From: Trichostrongylus colubriformis
Lineage: Eukaryota; Nematoda; Chromadorea; Rhabditida; Trichostrongylidae
DNA: 64,000 nt
Direction: 5' to 3'
Assembly (NCBI GenBank): GCA_963978905.1
Contig: OZ022260.1
Location: forward strand, 459,725 to 523,724
The position numbers were made by a program, and so were the translations under genes. The first letter of the stretch is position 1. Each line of letters opens with the position of its first letter. The notes under the pieces were generated by a model. That model saw nothing but the letters and a program-made list of their open reading frames with translations, searched no databases and was not told where the DNA came from. Shown in pieces: positions 45,414 to 58,089 of this stretch.

Positions 45414-45939
45414 GTCATTCATATATTGACTGTAATCTAAATAATGTTAGAGATGCAATAGCCAGACCTTTAAAATGACTGTTAGAGATATAATCGCCAG
45501 ACAATCGCCTTAAAATTATATCATGCACAAATAATAGATAATACAAAGTAGTGTAACTTCAATAGATAAAATCGTCTATGATATACGAGTGAGCGCCATG
45601 GAAATCGAAGTTTGCGGGGTCGTATACGAAAAGAAGATAGTGATCTATGTATGTTATAGTGTTCGCCTACGGTACTGAGATCCCATTAAGATCAAACTGA
45701 ATCAAGAAGTGGGTTGCTCAAAATTTCGTTACAATTTCACTTTTCAGTTTCCCACTATTGCTCATTTTCCCACAAGGTGTGGTAAAAATCTCCAAAACTT
45801 ACATCAGATAGTTCAGAAACTTTTGCAACATAAGTAAATCAATAAACAGTTGCACAAGAAGGGAAACCTGTAGGCGAGCTTTCACTGTCTAGCTGTTCCT
45901 TCATTGAAGGAAGTGTTCACAGAAAGCTTCCTTGGAAAC

Positions 45940-46158
45940 TACAGTCCATTTCGAAAAAACTGGCGGGGCGTGTCCTACGGACTTGTATGAACGTGTATCA
46001 GAGTGTATCAAACACTTTCATTCCGCCACACACTCTCACCCTCGCCACGTACTCTCACTCTCGCCACTTACCCAAGTCCGTAGGACACGCCCCTGTTTTT
46101 CCGAAATGGACTGTACAATATATGTCTGTTTTTCCGAAATGGACTGTACAATATATGC
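45940..46158. mobile_element. Palindromic MITE, TACAGTCCATTTC family, copy 2
   Basis: ACAGTCCATTTCGAAAAAAC and GTTTTTCCGAAATGGACTGT are inverted. The inside carries GGGCGTGTCCTACGGACTTG and its complement CAAGTCCGTAGGACACGCCC. The last 40 bp are tandemly repeated (TGTCTGTTTTTCCGAAATGG). Confidence 0.75.
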
Positions 46159-46215
46159 AGAATGTATATTGTACCTTTCACTGTAGTGAGCACCTGCTAC
46201 AATGAATGCCCTTGG

Positions 46216-46452
46216 GGGTGTACCCTTACGTCAGGATTTCGCACAACGATGAGCGGCGTGGGACGCAGTGTGTGCGAGCGATGCGCGTAGCGGTAGTTCG
46301 GTCTTAAAAACGAATACACGTTAATGCTTTGGGCGCGATACGCAGTTGACTTATAATCGCTTCAAGACCCAACAGCATGGCGCCTTTAGCTCGTCCGCAT
46401 TGCTTCGCTTGCGACATGCCGCGGTGCGAAATCCTGACATAAGGGTACACAC
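46216..46452. mobile_element. TIR element
   Basis: GGTGTACCCTTACGTCAGGATTTCGCAC pairs with GTGCGAAATCCTGACATAAGGGTACACACC, about 235 bp apart, with a GC-rich centre. Confidence 0.75.
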
Positions 46453-46459
46453 CCTATGT

Positions 46460-46945
46460 CCTTACGTCCCCTATCCTCTTTTCCAGAATAGGCGGAGTTA
46501 GCTCGTGACTAGCCTCTAACGCAGCTGTGCTATGCATCCATGTAGCTCAAAATCGATTTGATACATGTGCAAGTGAGCAACACTTCTGAAAACTAAATAT
46601 ATATGTTTCTTTAAGCACGCTGAATGAGACTGGTGTAACTGGATGGAAAATGACAATATCACCAGCTGAAATACAGCTGTCAGAGGTGTTAGAACTACTG
46701 ACACATGGGTGCAGCGAAATGGTCACATGGCTGTAAATAATGAAAATGGATAAGTAAATGAAGTGTTCGAGGAAGAAAAAGTAATAGAAAATCTGAAATG
46801 GAATGCAAATGAATAAAATATTCAATTCCTGCAGGAAACCCAAGTGGTTGTAGGTCTCAATCCTCCCTTTTGAAAATCGCTCTCCAACGATCATAGATGC
46901 ATACATTTTGTCCAGTTAATTTCACCATCGTAATTTTTATCAGAA
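46460..46945. other. Non-coding stretch, nothing recognised
   Basis: Short hydrophobic minus-strand frames here have no start or splice context and no family resemblance. Confidence 0.3.
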
Positions 46946-46949
46946 ACGC

Positions 46950-48060
46950 ACGACGGAGGTCTCTCAGTCATGGCACGCTTTTTGAAAACGGTTTTTTTAC
47001 CGTATGGGGATACCTGCATAAAACATACAACTGACGTCTATTTTTGCTGAACGGCCCTGCGAATGCCAAAAAAGGACTAAGGAAATTTTTTTCGAAAGAG
47101 CGACTTCAACTCAATATTGGAACGCAACACTGATATGTATGGGCTTGTGGCTCGGATCCTGCCGTTCGCAAACGTTTGCAATCTTATTTTTGCTCCCACC
47201 TCCTCAACTTCATATATGCCTCCTTATGCCGAATGACTATGATCTTCGTTGACAGCGTGTCAGACTGTCTCTAATTACGAGTTTTTAGTGAATTTGGTGA
47301 TCTGACTTTTTTGAAAACGTAAGGGGCCCGTAGCTTTCCAAGTTCGCGTTTTCGTGCTCAATGAGCAGCGTATTCGTGTTCTGGGGGTCAAATTATTGTC
47401 CCCAACTTCGAGAGCGTGAAGAATTTAATGGTCATGGGTCCTTGGTGCCCATTCTATTTGTAGAAGAGAATAACTCACAAACTCAATGGAATATGCAGAG
47501 CACAAATGCTTGTCGCTACAACTTTACCTATGAAGCATCAAACAAGAAAAATAGTGAGAATTTCCTGAAAGGTGATATCGCCGTCTCCTTCGTCGAACGT
47601 GCAGTCAAAGGCGTACTGATGCCCACCTCGAATTTTCAAATTTGGGTCAAAACCTCGTTTGGGCTGGAAACCTACCTCGGGGAGTAGCCCTGAGCATGAA
47701 TATCAAATCCGTTTCGCGCAGAAACGCAGAAACGCGTGCGCTATGAGCGCTGACAGGCCCAAAAAGTAGCACTGTCCAACTTGCTGAAAGCTGGCAATAG
47801 AGGGTAGTCTGAAATTCTAAGGGTGATTGCTGCACTTAATTTTCATATTCAAATGTTCAGGAACCCAGAAACTGAAAATCCAAATTTTGCAAAAACTGGC
47901 CCTCAGTGAGGATCGAACCATTAATCCCCCTTTTTGGCATCCGTAGGGCCGCTCAGCAAAAATGGGCATCGATTATATTTTTCATGCACGTACCCCCATA
48001 CGATGCAAAACACCGTTTTCAAAAAGCGCGCCATGAGTCGGAAGACCTTCTTTGTTACAG
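46950..48060. mobile_element. 1.1-kb TIR element, second copy of the 3890-5230 family
   Basis: The ends GGAGGTCTCTCAGTCATGGC and GCCATGAGTCGGAAGACCTTC are inverted, followed inwards by GCTTTTTGAAAACGG and GTATGGGG motifs as in the first copy. On the plus strand, 47361-47687 contains a peptide with KNSENFLKGDIAVSF and PTSNFQIWVK, matching the minus-strand peptide of the first copy. No transposase is recognised. Confidence 0.7.
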
Positions 48061-49985
48061 GCTGAAAGAAATAAAGTGCCTTCTCTATGAACCACGCGCA
48101 CAGAATTTCGTAAAACTTATTTATAAGGACCCTTCTACAACGTAGAATGTGAGAGAAGAACATGAACACAGCATGGAAACCACTAACCGGACTGATCATG
48201 TTCTCGCGCTTGAACCAACTTGGGTAGCTTTGAAAGAAGCGAAAAACCATGTGAGTGGAGAAACTTCGTAAAATTCATCTCGAAACACCGTAAGCAAAGT
48301 ATAAAGCGCATAGTCCATGAAGCGAAAGCATAATCAGCGAATATTCTCTGATCCCACATTATGAAAAGTAAAAGATTCGCATGGCTTTGTGAGGAGAAGA
48401 ATGGAATGTTGTCTGTCGCCAGATACGACAGTAGATAGCAGAAGGACACGAACTCGAATTTCAACACTGAACTGGTCGCCATCCTCTGCAATGCAGCAAT
48501 CAGCGTGAACACGTGAAATCCCAGTCAACAAGTTAGAAGATCCTTGTATGCTGCAAATCCAAGGTACAATCGGCTTTACGTGTAACGGTGAAGTACGAGG
48601 TTATGACTCACTGGACCAGCTGCTGCACAAACGGTCAACACAAATGCACAGAAAACTTCCTTACCTGAGTATGAACTGCAAAATTTAAAAGAAAAAAACC
48701 CAGCGTTCATGCCTCTGAACTGATAAACCCTCATAGCTAGATAACTTTAATCGTTGGAAAATCCCAGTCAACAAGTAAAAAGATCCTTGTATGCTGCAAA
48801 TTCAAGGAACAATCGAAATTGTTACTTGAATTGAAATACAAACCTTCACTGCTTTTGAAAAAAAAACCTTCGCGACTAATCATTTTAAATCTTTGGCATA
48901 TCTAGCGTTACAATCTTGCCAGTCAATTTCACAGCAAAGCGTGACGACTCTGATGCTCAACAGTTTAATTGGAGAAAGGCGGAAAACATGATGATTCAAT
49001 CTTCATTAAACGCCTACACAACAGAAACAAATAGCAAAGCGAGATTAACGAAATTACATATTCAGTACAACCTGATAGTTCTATAATATTTATAAAACTT
49101 CTGTGATGAAACTGGCAACAATTTCTTTGAAAACTAAAGGTTTTCAACAAAACTAATACTGCAGTAGAAAATGAGAAAATCACAGACGGGAAAATGGATC
49201 AAATCGCCGTCTTTCTTGATCAAAATGCGTAGTTTTGTAGCACCAACATTTCGATCTACTAGTTGATTCTGAATGCGCCTGGCTATCTTATAATGATTAT
49301 TCCTCTCCAAACCATGGCTCCGAGAAGTATCTCCAAACCTGGGTGGTGGGTCCTAAAGACATGCAACCAGTGCCGATGACTGGTTGTAGGAGCTGACCCA
49401 CCAATAACCACCACCTGTCTACCCACTATTTTCTCAAATGATCCGCGCACTGCGATCCCGACGGAAAACCCGATCCATTGCCCCTGAATTACTCCAAAAA
49501 ATCTTCATAACCATTTGTAAATTAGGGAGTGGTAAGCTCTATAAAACATTCAAATGGTGAACAGTACAACAATACCTGTAACAGTGGAGAAATTGTGAAA
49601 CACATGCAAAAAAAATAAAAGTATCAAACAATCCATCAAGCCATGTAAGAATAGTGGATTTAGAGGTTAATTTTAATTAATAAAACACGCAATACTTAAC
49701 CTCTCGGAGAGGCCCTATGTAGGAATAAAACAATCTTCACGACCACATAGAGTAAAACGGTCACCTAGGAATAAGAGGGCGAAATATATAGTAGTGCAGT
49801 AGCAGAAGTAAGTGAAGAGTTAGACTCTCACAGAAGAAAAGAAATTGTGGACAGAACAACTAAAACTAATCGTAAAACATACTTTTATGAAAAATCAGTG
49901 ATCTCATTCGGTGATCTCATGATATATAACTTTTCAAATGAGGTTATAAACTGAAGACGAGTGGCGAGTTGAATTGAACATATGG
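48061..49985. other. No supported gene
   Basis: A 109-codon minus frame (48183-48512) is moderately hydrophobic but has no family match and no clear splice sites. A near-direct repeat (AAAATCCCAGTCAACAAG...AAGATCCTTGTATGCTGCAAAT) occurs at 48520 and 48760. A short inverted pair (GGTGGTGGGTCCTA / GACCCACCAATAACCACC) lies at 49342-49415. Confidence 0.35.
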
Positions 49986-49988
49986 CAA

Positions 49989-50676
49989 CTAGTTGAACAA
50001 ACGACGCTTCGCCTCGACGAACCTTTTATCACGGACATGTTCAGCCCGCCTTGTGAAATACCCGGCTTCGTTTATGGTATAGTTGCCCACTGAATTGAGA
50101 TCCGGGGACACAACAGAGTCGTCGCCGCCACCTTGATCTCCTAAAATAACAGAAGCGTAAAGTTTTCACTTGTGAAAAGATTCCAACACATCCCATGACG
50201 AAGATCCCTTTTTCAAAGCACCGCTAGGAGAAACAAACTATTTCTGAACGCATGTATTCATGCTGAACGGTGGACGTCTGCACGCGGTGGGGAAACTACA
50301 CTAATGTTATGCTTACATATCTGTCTTGAACTATGCCTAACAACTTTCGCCATAAGTTCATCGGAGACGAAGTTATGCCGCAGTTCATCGCAATCAATTG
50401 ATAGCAAGGACTCATAAGCATTTAATAAAAAGAACCGAGTAATGTCCATTAATGGAAAGGACAATTGAAGTGAAGCTGACATTAATGTAAATGCGGTGAC
50501 CTACGGTAACAAAAAAAAGCGCGATGGTGTCGCCGAGTAAGACTGCTGTCTAATGCTACCGGAATAAGAAACGTAGGGGCGCAGGTATATTTTGCAAACA
50601 GTTTACCTTTGTACTTCTTTTTCCTCGGAGCATTGGGAACTTGAATAGAAGCTCTAGCGATCTCAAATGCAGCCCA
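49989..50676 (-). CDS. Last two exons of a gene of unknown function
   Basis: The terminal exon 49989-50140 (acceptor TATTTTAG, stop TAG) encodes GDDSVVSPDLNSVGNYTIN and a basic end, AKRRLFN. The exon before it ends at 50607 with donor GTAAAC and encodes ARASIQVPNAPRKKKYK. The phases match (1/1) across a 466-bp intron. The 5' limit of the upstream exon is not fixed, because the frame closes at about 50690 and no good acceptor is visible. The polar, charged, low-complexity sequence looks like a cytoplasmic tail. No family was recognised. Confidence 0.5.
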
Positions 50677-50744
50677 GCTTGTAAATTATCGAATCCATAA
50701 AAAGCTGAAAAATTCGGAAAATGAGCAAAAAGTAGTAAAAATAT

Positions 50745-51675
50745 TGGGTTGTAGGGAAAATTCTGGCCGAATTTTCGCGTTTACAAGATAAATTCAAATC
50801 TAAGAGCGCCAACATGAATCAGCTTACATATGGTATAGAAATAATAGAAAAAAAAGAAAAAGAAAAGATAGAAAAAATATAAGTTTCTGAATATATGTTT
50901 TATTTGGAATGCCACAAGGGTTTCGAATTACTAGCAAAATTTTAAAGTACTACGAAAATGGCACTTTGTGGTTGACTTCACTTCACGAGTTCTTGTTTAG
51001 CCGAGTCCCAGCGAAGGTGATCACAAATGTGAGTGCTGCAAGGGGAGAAGGTGAAGCATTGCATGGAACACTTTGTCCCTGGTTTCAGGGGTGCACAAAT
51101 GAGAAGAGTTGCTTGAATTTTCAGTTGATCGAATCACTTTAACTAAAACGACAGAAAGCAATGAGCGCCCATGCTCGCAGGGGATATCCACAAGTATTGG
51201 CCCTCAACAAACAAACTTAGTTGACCACCTCAAGTAGCCTCGATTTGAAAAAAAAAAACGAAAAAATGGGTGCCGCGCGACCGCTCGAAGCAGCCATACA
51301 ATATACCCAAGCGCATTTTCCACAAATCCTCTTCCAGTGATTAAAGCAGTTGCACGCTGAAGCTCTTACTCTTGCATCATATTCACCATATCTAGCGTTA
51401 ACTAAGCCCCACTTCCCAAAACATCTGGGCAGCTCCTTCAGTAGCAGTGTGTTCAGAAAGAGTGGCGATTAGGAGTCGACTTTTACTCATTCCGCGCAAT
51501 ATTAATCATCAGCCCTTCATCAAATCGAAAATACGTAGGTAAGCATAATGTTGCCAAGAGTGTAGCGAATTGAATGGTGCTTATTCTGTGAGAAAAGATG
51601 CACTCTCAGCCGAGTTATGATCTCCCTAAGTTGAAATTGCAAAAATCGGCTAAAACTTTCCTTACAACCAGATAA
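50745..51675. mobile_element. 0.9-kb TIR element with mariner-like ends, copy 2
   Basis: The ends TTGGGTTGTAGGGAAAATTC and AACTTTCCTTACAACCAGAT are inverted. The internal frame 50909-51142 encodes a peptide with ILKYYENGTLW and [12 protein letters not shown], closely similar to copy 1 at 11822-12724. A frame interruption shortens it. Confidence 0.65.
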
Positions 51676-52002
51676 CAATACCGAAAATTATAAGAATAAT
51701 TGTGAGCGAAAAAATGAAAAAAAGGAATTTTATCACATGCACTAAACATAGAATAATAGGAATATTTCAAGGCTCTCAAAAATTTGATTTGAAATTTCGA
51801 ATAGATCACAGATGTTTTGAACAGTTGAAAAACCCAGAGCACTTCAGATTTGCTGAATTTCTGTGGCTGTATTTAGTGACAGCACATTCATTCGTTCTAA
51901 ATACGTCCATACTTTTCTAAATACTTTCGCACATATTAAACCAGGCCACTATGTGACCTTAGGATGTTAATCATGACCTATCATTATGACACCCCCTCAA
52001 CG

Positions 52003-53030
52003 TATTGGGTCATTCCATAAGCAGTGCCGTTTTTTTCAAACGGAAATTTTCTCTTATAAATGCACGAGTTTTTGCAGCATGTCATAAACCAATTGGAAGA
52101 GATTTTTCTGCTCTACAAAATGGCATATTCAGCTTCTGTGTGCGTCATAATGGGGTCGATTCTCAAGCTGGAGAAGTGGTTGGTTAGGCCGACAAAATTC
52201 GACCAAACCGGCAATTAATTGAAACACTATATTTTACTTTAGAAAAATTAACCAGTCATGTGTCTCGTACTTAGCTCCGACCTCTTCTGCAATTTCCAAT
52301 ATTTGGTTGATCAAGAAGTCGCGTCGTTCTTTTTCTAAACTCCTTTTTCCGAAAGCACTGACGTTTGTTCAGAATGAAGCTTTTCCTTTCAAATCCCTTG
52401 CTCAGCGTTGCTTCATAAACCATTCGGAAGGATTTTTTCTGCTCCATCATAAATATGTTTCGTTTTTGTTTTCGCTATGATTCATATTGAATTTTTAAAA
52501 CTGTGTGATAGCAGCCTAGTTGACATTATTGCGCGATATTTTTTCAAATGAAACTCAAGAAATCCGGTCAGTTATGATTCACGTTCCTACACATTATCTG
52601 AACTTGACCTTACACCACTCTTTCAACTGATTGGTTGAGAAAACTTTCTTGCCTTGGTTTAAAGAAATTGTCAAAAGTCACCGAATTGTAGCGGAAAAAC
52701 TAAATGTGGAAAAAGAGCGACGTGACTTTTTGAGCAACCAATTGGTGGAACTTGCAGAAGGGTACGGTGGCTAAGTACGGGACATATGATTGGTTAATTT
52801 TCCTAGAGTAAAATATAGTGTTTCATTTAATTGCCGGTTTGGTCAAATTTTGTCGACTAGACCAACAACTTCTCCAGCCTGAAAATCGACCCATTATGAC
52901 GTACACAGAAACTGAACATACATTTTGTAGAGCAGAAAAATCTTTTCCAGATGGTACATGACATGCTGCTAAAACTTGTAAAAATTTTCGTTCAAAAAAA
53001 AAACCACAGTACTTATGGAATGACCCAATA
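52003..53030. mobile_element. 1-kb element with terminal repeats of about 275 bp
   Basis: TATTGGGTCATTCCATAAGC on the left and ACTTATGGAATGACCCAATA on the right start two long inverted arms that stay paired through CCGGCAATTAATTGAAACAC / GTTTCATTTAATTGCCGG and GTGTCTCGTACTTAGC / GCTAAGTACGGGACATA. About 480 bp lie between the arms, without a recognised coding frame. The ends are compatible with TA insertion. Confidence 0.85.
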
Positions 53031-53689
53031 GAAGATGAGTGAAAAACCCACCCGGCCCATTTTCCTTAGTGCAGCCGGCACAAGGCGGTCATATCTTGAA
53101 ACGATGAGTACGTAAAGAGAAGGAGGAGTAATTTGTTTTGATCATTCCCCACTGCATGTGACTGCTAGTAAGGTGAGCTAACTAGCAGCTGAGATCACCC
53201 CAGGTGGTTATGAGAAATAGGCTGAAGTGGTCGGAATTCCCCAAGCGTATGTCGAGCTTGCCGATGTCAAACATCGAAATACAACCCAAACTATCCGAGA
53301 GTTTTGTGCAGCTTTCGAATTTTCACTCTAACCGCTTTTGTGAAACTTTTATCACCTGATATTTTGCAAAACATGCAGATTGCTACAGATCCATTGAAGC
53401 CCAGTGAAGAAAGAGGGAAAACAAAAAAAAACAGCTTTTTAGACAGTAATCTAGAGGCATATCATTGGACGTACCATGCCGAAACAAAATCAGATACCAA
53501 CATTACAACGTAAGTATTTTTGTATTCTCCTTTACCGCAAGTCTGCCTAGGGGAATGCTCAAACCTGTGAATTGAGGAATACTATGGATAGAGTATTTGT
53601 CTGACTATTTTATCGGAAGCCCAACCTTAAAAGTCGCGATAGCGTTACAGTTACCGAAACAGCGTACCACATTCCGGATCTTGCTTAGG

Positions 53690-53990
53690 CCGATGCCAGA
53701 CCATGAGATTTCGCGACATAACGGTGTCGCATCTCGCATACAAATTCGTAAGACCGCGTTCATACTCTGCGCCAGCGGAGGGTGGCTGCGTTCACTGCGA
53801 GCGAGGCAGAGTGGCACGGGAGAGGTAGGGAAACGCGCAAGCAACGATGCAGAGTGGTACAGGCAGAGACGCAGAGCAATGCGGTCACGCCCTGCCCGGC
53901 TCTGCAAAGTATGAACGCAGCCTAACATCGCAGTATCGCGTGCGACAGTGGGACACCGTAAAGTTGCGAAGTCTAGTCTGACATTAGACT
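53690..53990. mobile_element. CGCCGTCAAACT-type MITE split by a Harbinger-like MITE
   Basis: The outer sequence (TTTCGCGACATAACGGTGTCGC left; GCGTGCGACAGTGGGACACCGTAAAGTTGCG right) resembles the element at 28606-28770. The inner part, 53752-53923, has ends GACCGCGTTCATACTCTGCG and GCAAAGTATGAACGCAGCC and is flanked by TAA on both sides. The nesting is therefore clear. Confidence 0.7.
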
Positions 53991-53999
53991 TATATTGAC

Positions 54000-55290
54000 T
54001 GACGATCACAATATCACAAAATCACGTAGAAGGTGAAGTGTGAGGGCATGCAAGTCAATGCAACATGCGAAAGGAATCTCTTCCCATGGTTAAACACTTG
54101 AATGTTTGGACACGAGACAGATGGATGACTTCTAGCGATTCGCAGTGATCTGTTCCAGCAGTGCAGTGAACAAAATATGTATTAAAGATCGGTTAATCTG
54201 TTACTATGTTATTTGAATATCTCATTAGTAGTGTGGTACATCTGCATGGAACAAGCACAAATCGACTAATGAAATATCTCCTTAATTACTGAGGAAGTCA
54301 TCTAAAATGCCACAAAAGCAGAAGAAACCACATAAAAAGCCTACTCTTCCAAAAGGCAGATACCGGCTGACAGAAAGACAGTTACCTATGCACCTGACCC
54401 ACTGACAGTTGTTCTAACTGTTCTACTTATTTGCTCTACTGGTTTTGTTCTTACCTCCGCACGCAGATGACATCCATTACGGCTGTAGAGATTTCCTTAG
54501 GCTGTCACAATATGGTCGTTCCATCCAGATGTACCGCGGCGTCGATGAGTTCAGTGATAATCAGTTAGGTACTACCTCCGCTCGCAATGCAGGATAGATC
54601 AAGATAGGGAGATTACAAATCACAGTATTTTCAAGCATGCGATTCCATGTTCACAGAAGTCAAACTATAGCCGGACATGAATCGTTCCTTCGCTGCAACG
54701 TTGCCATTTGTAAGCAGAATTATGAAAAAAGTTGAACAAACTAAAATCAAGGTCAACGCCATGCATATAGGAGAAAAACAAGTTGAAAGACCGACCGCAT
54801 GCCTTCTTGGTCTGCTTCTGCACTTCGCATGCGAAATCGCAGAATAGCGAAGTATGAAATATAACAACTACCTTCCATAAAGCGAAGCACTGATGAAAAA
54901 AGAACCAGAATTGAAAGCGTCACCTACCAGGAGATCTAGGCGAGCTTCTCCTATCAGATGCCATTGAATGATCTTCGCTCGAAAGGACTATATACTAACA
55001 ATAAGAATGTGGATATGATATCAGCTACCTTCTTCACTGAACATTGTGCTTGTGATTCATTTGAGAAAGTATATGATCGTCACCATAGACGTTCACAACG
55101 ATCAAACTGTTCCATAGAACTCTTTATAAAATAAATTATAGAAGATTATAATAAATAGATCCTTTTCAAGATAATACATTCAACATTTTCCCACTACAGC
55201 AAGTGATGGCCGCGCCAAAATGTTTGGATGTAAAGCTACGAGAGCTAGACATTGAACAAGACGCTCAAGCTCAGGCTTGATGGCTGGCAT
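54000..55290. other. No firmly supported gene
   Basis: A possible minus-strand first exon around 54929-54970 (MASDRRSSPRSP, then donor GTAGGT) and a following acceptor TTTTTTCATCAG near 54894 are suggestive. The downstream frame cannot be fixed. Otherwise nothing was seen. Confidence 0.3.
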
Positions 55291-55297
55291 ATGTGTG

Positions 55298-55578
55298 TCA
55301 TTTAGGGAGCTCATCTGTTTTAATATCACACGTACAACACGACCCGTTGAAAAGGTCCTGACCGTACTGTACACCGCTGCCCAGATTCTGAAAGCCAATA
55401 TTAGTACTACAACAACGCATTTGCTAAAATTACGGAAAACTAAGGAAAGAAGAAATTTCTATGATGACTAGTTTCATAAACAGCACCATAGAAAAAGCCT
55501 GACCTTCACATCCGTATCAATTCCAGCAATTTCCTCAGCAGTATAGCGTGGAGTGCCATCGTCCTTGAATAGGTGCAT
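55298..55578 (-). CDS. Possible two-exon gene end, unknown function
   Basis: Exon 55504-55578 (or longer upstream) encodes FKDDGTPRYTAEEIAGID and ends with donor AAG|GTCAGG. Exon 55298-55387 starts after TTGGCTTTCAG and encodes NLGSGVQYGQDLFNGS, a cysteine pair and a stop. Phases agree (0/0), and the intron is 116 bp. The codons look protein-like, but no family is recognised and an alternative frame stays open longer. This is a tentative call. Confidence 0.35.
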
Positions 55579-55619
55579 AGTTTTAATATAGTTGCACAAG
55601 GAATTCACTTCGCAACCTG

Positions 55620-57240
55620 ATCAGGTGTGACGAATCCTTGCTTATGTCTCATAGCTGGAAGATCGCTTCTTTGGATGTTTGATATCAAAGGTTTTTTGCG
55701 CTGAGGGAGTTACAAGTCAATACTTAAGAAATCCATGATAACTTATGTCTTCCTCAGGTTTGAGTATGAGGCTATTTTCCTTGTGGTTGTGTCATCATAA
55801 GTCGAATATCTGTTCGAAAAAGGAAGTTATCGACAAGCTTGTTTTTACAACAAAAACGTATGCAACTTGGTTAACCAGCTGGCGAAAAAGAAAAACTGAT
55901 AAGAAAATGGACAGGAGCGATACAGACCTAGTACACCATTCGACCACCTCACCACAACTTGACTTCAAAGATAATTAGCGATTAGGCGCATAAGAATAAA
56001 ACCGATGTAGGAATACTGAGAGGATTCGAAGTACAACAGAACAAATAAAGAATATTTGCGGAAAAACGACTTTTTAAAAGAAGTGGAAAACTAGCTAAAC
56101 GCATCGAACAACTGTCTGCCGACAAGTATGTGAATAACCGACTTCCGACGAGTATGCGAGTAGTTATTTTTGGCGATGTTTCCTTGTGTGACATCCAAGC
56201 ATGACAATCAGTGTTGTTCGCACATCATTTTCAAACCAAAGCGTATGTATTGCAGTGGTGTTCCTAGGAAAATTACGTCTGCTGTATAGTTTTCTGCTTC
56301 GTTCACGGCGTCCTAGCTTCTGTGGGCTTGGGCTTCTCAAATATAACTTTGTTCAAATGCGTTGGCGTTATAGTACTCTTTTTTTCGGTTTCAAAAGCGA
56401 GTTGTTGAGAGCTCTAAGGTGTATGCAGTTTGTCTGCAGTTATCAAGCGAATGCTTCGGACGTGGCGTTAATTATATGATGCTCGCCAATTTCTGCTTCT
56501 TCATTGTTGTCGATGCAGATAACTTCAGGTAACATAGCAGTTGTTGTCTATACGAGTATTGGCGTTGCACTGTTAATTACACCACCATTAAATCCGTTTC
56601 ACAATCTAGGCTAAATGCAGGCATTTTCGTTCTGCCCTCTTGGTTTCCTGCATCTTTATCTTATCTTAGCCTGCTTCTTGCACGGCAATCCGATGCTTTA
56701 AAGCACATCACTCTCGTTCTCCGCAAAACGGGCATCTTTTCAAATGTCCAGCTTTGCTGTACAGCCAAATAAGTAACGTATAGGTGCTATTTCGCAATGT
56801 CATGCCTTATTTCGCAATCCTCGTCATGTGAGTACACACTTACGGCTAGCCAATATCCGCCAGCGGTTTCAGTCGTCGCGCAAAGGTAGCTGGGTTTACC
56901 AGTCTAAAGCTCTCAGTTGCATGCAACTGCATGGGTTCAGCAGATAAATCCATATATGCTAGTTTACGGGCGTCAACAAAGCCACTTCTGTGGTACAATC
57001 GCATAGTGGCCAACAGTAGTGTTCGCACTCAGCGTACTCGGGCATTTTTCTATTTTATTCGGTTTTTCATTATTACAGTATTATAGGTCCATGGGTAAGC
57101 ACGTCTAGGGCTTTTATCTGTCTGATACCGTTTCAGTTTGCTATAAAAGCTCGTAAGCTTGCTAGGCATATTCAGTGGTGCTCGTGATTCAGGAATTGAA
57201 GATCTCAACGCAGAGTGCATATTAGGGTGCAGTATTTACA
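55620..57240. other. Non-coding stretch, nothing recognised
   Basis: Short frames only. TATAAAAGCTCG at 57142 is TATA-like on the plus strand, without an assigned gene. Confidence 0.3.
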
Positions 57241-58077
57241 TCCAGTGTGAGCTACACTAAGAATTCTCAGGTATTGTAGGGGGTGGTTCAGTGGTGTGGT
57301 AGAATATGAGAAGGGAGCAGATTTATTGTCACAGTGCTCTGTGAACGACAACAGTAGAATGATATTGGTAGAAAGGTATCGCCTCAACCTCGCTATCACT
57401 AGTACAATATAAGCCCCGCCCCCGCCAGACGCATGGGTGGAAGGATCATCGCCGTGCTGGCGATGATACTTCGGCCGGGCGGCGAGGTTACAAAACAAAT
57501 ATGATGTTAACATGACTATGATACATATCACTGTTTCGATCGGTAGAGCTGTCGTTGGCGGCGGTTATCGGACGGTTGTTGAAGGAGAAAGGCGAAGAGA
57601 GGCAGGATCGTTGAGGAAGACGGCGTGCAGGTAGTTGGCGGCGATGAAGTTGAAGATGAGGGTAGAATCGTAGAATTTGTAGATAACGTGGTAGATCACG
57701 TTAGAAGTTGTAGTCAATGTGGTGGATCACGTCGAGGACTTGGTTTGCTAGTGGCTATTGATAAACGTTGACACCTATCTGCAAACCCGCGTGAGATAGG
57801 GTGCCTCGAAATGCCCCATTTACGCCTATATTACTTTGCTACTTTCGATCGCCTGAATCGACCGGTTGGACCCACTATGTGGTTGGACCCACTGCGTGCC
57901 AGCCGTCTACGCCGACCGCCACAGCCGCCGATTTTTAAGGGGCCGCTCCCCTGGTAATGGTGGGTGGTCTTATTTTTGAAAGGAAGGCACGGCTTCGGTG
58001 TCCCGTGTAATGAAAAGGGGATATTGAACGTATGGATCGAGAAGTTGTGCCGCCCTTTCCATTTGCTTTATTTTTGC
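57240..58077 (-). other. Candidate 3' LTR of the minus-strand BEL/Pao element
   Basis: Directly after the envelope stop, the minus strand reads a purine tract (AAAAAAAAAGGCA) and then TG, as expected for a polypurine tract and LTR start. Further on are GGGGCTTATATTG (TATA-like, near 57412) and GTGACAATAAATCTG (polyadenylation-like, near 57332), in the right order for U3 and R. No second copy is in the window to prove it, and it does not match the 176-bp LTR at 61028. Confidence 0.35.
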
Positions 58078-58089
58078 ATGCCTTTTTTT

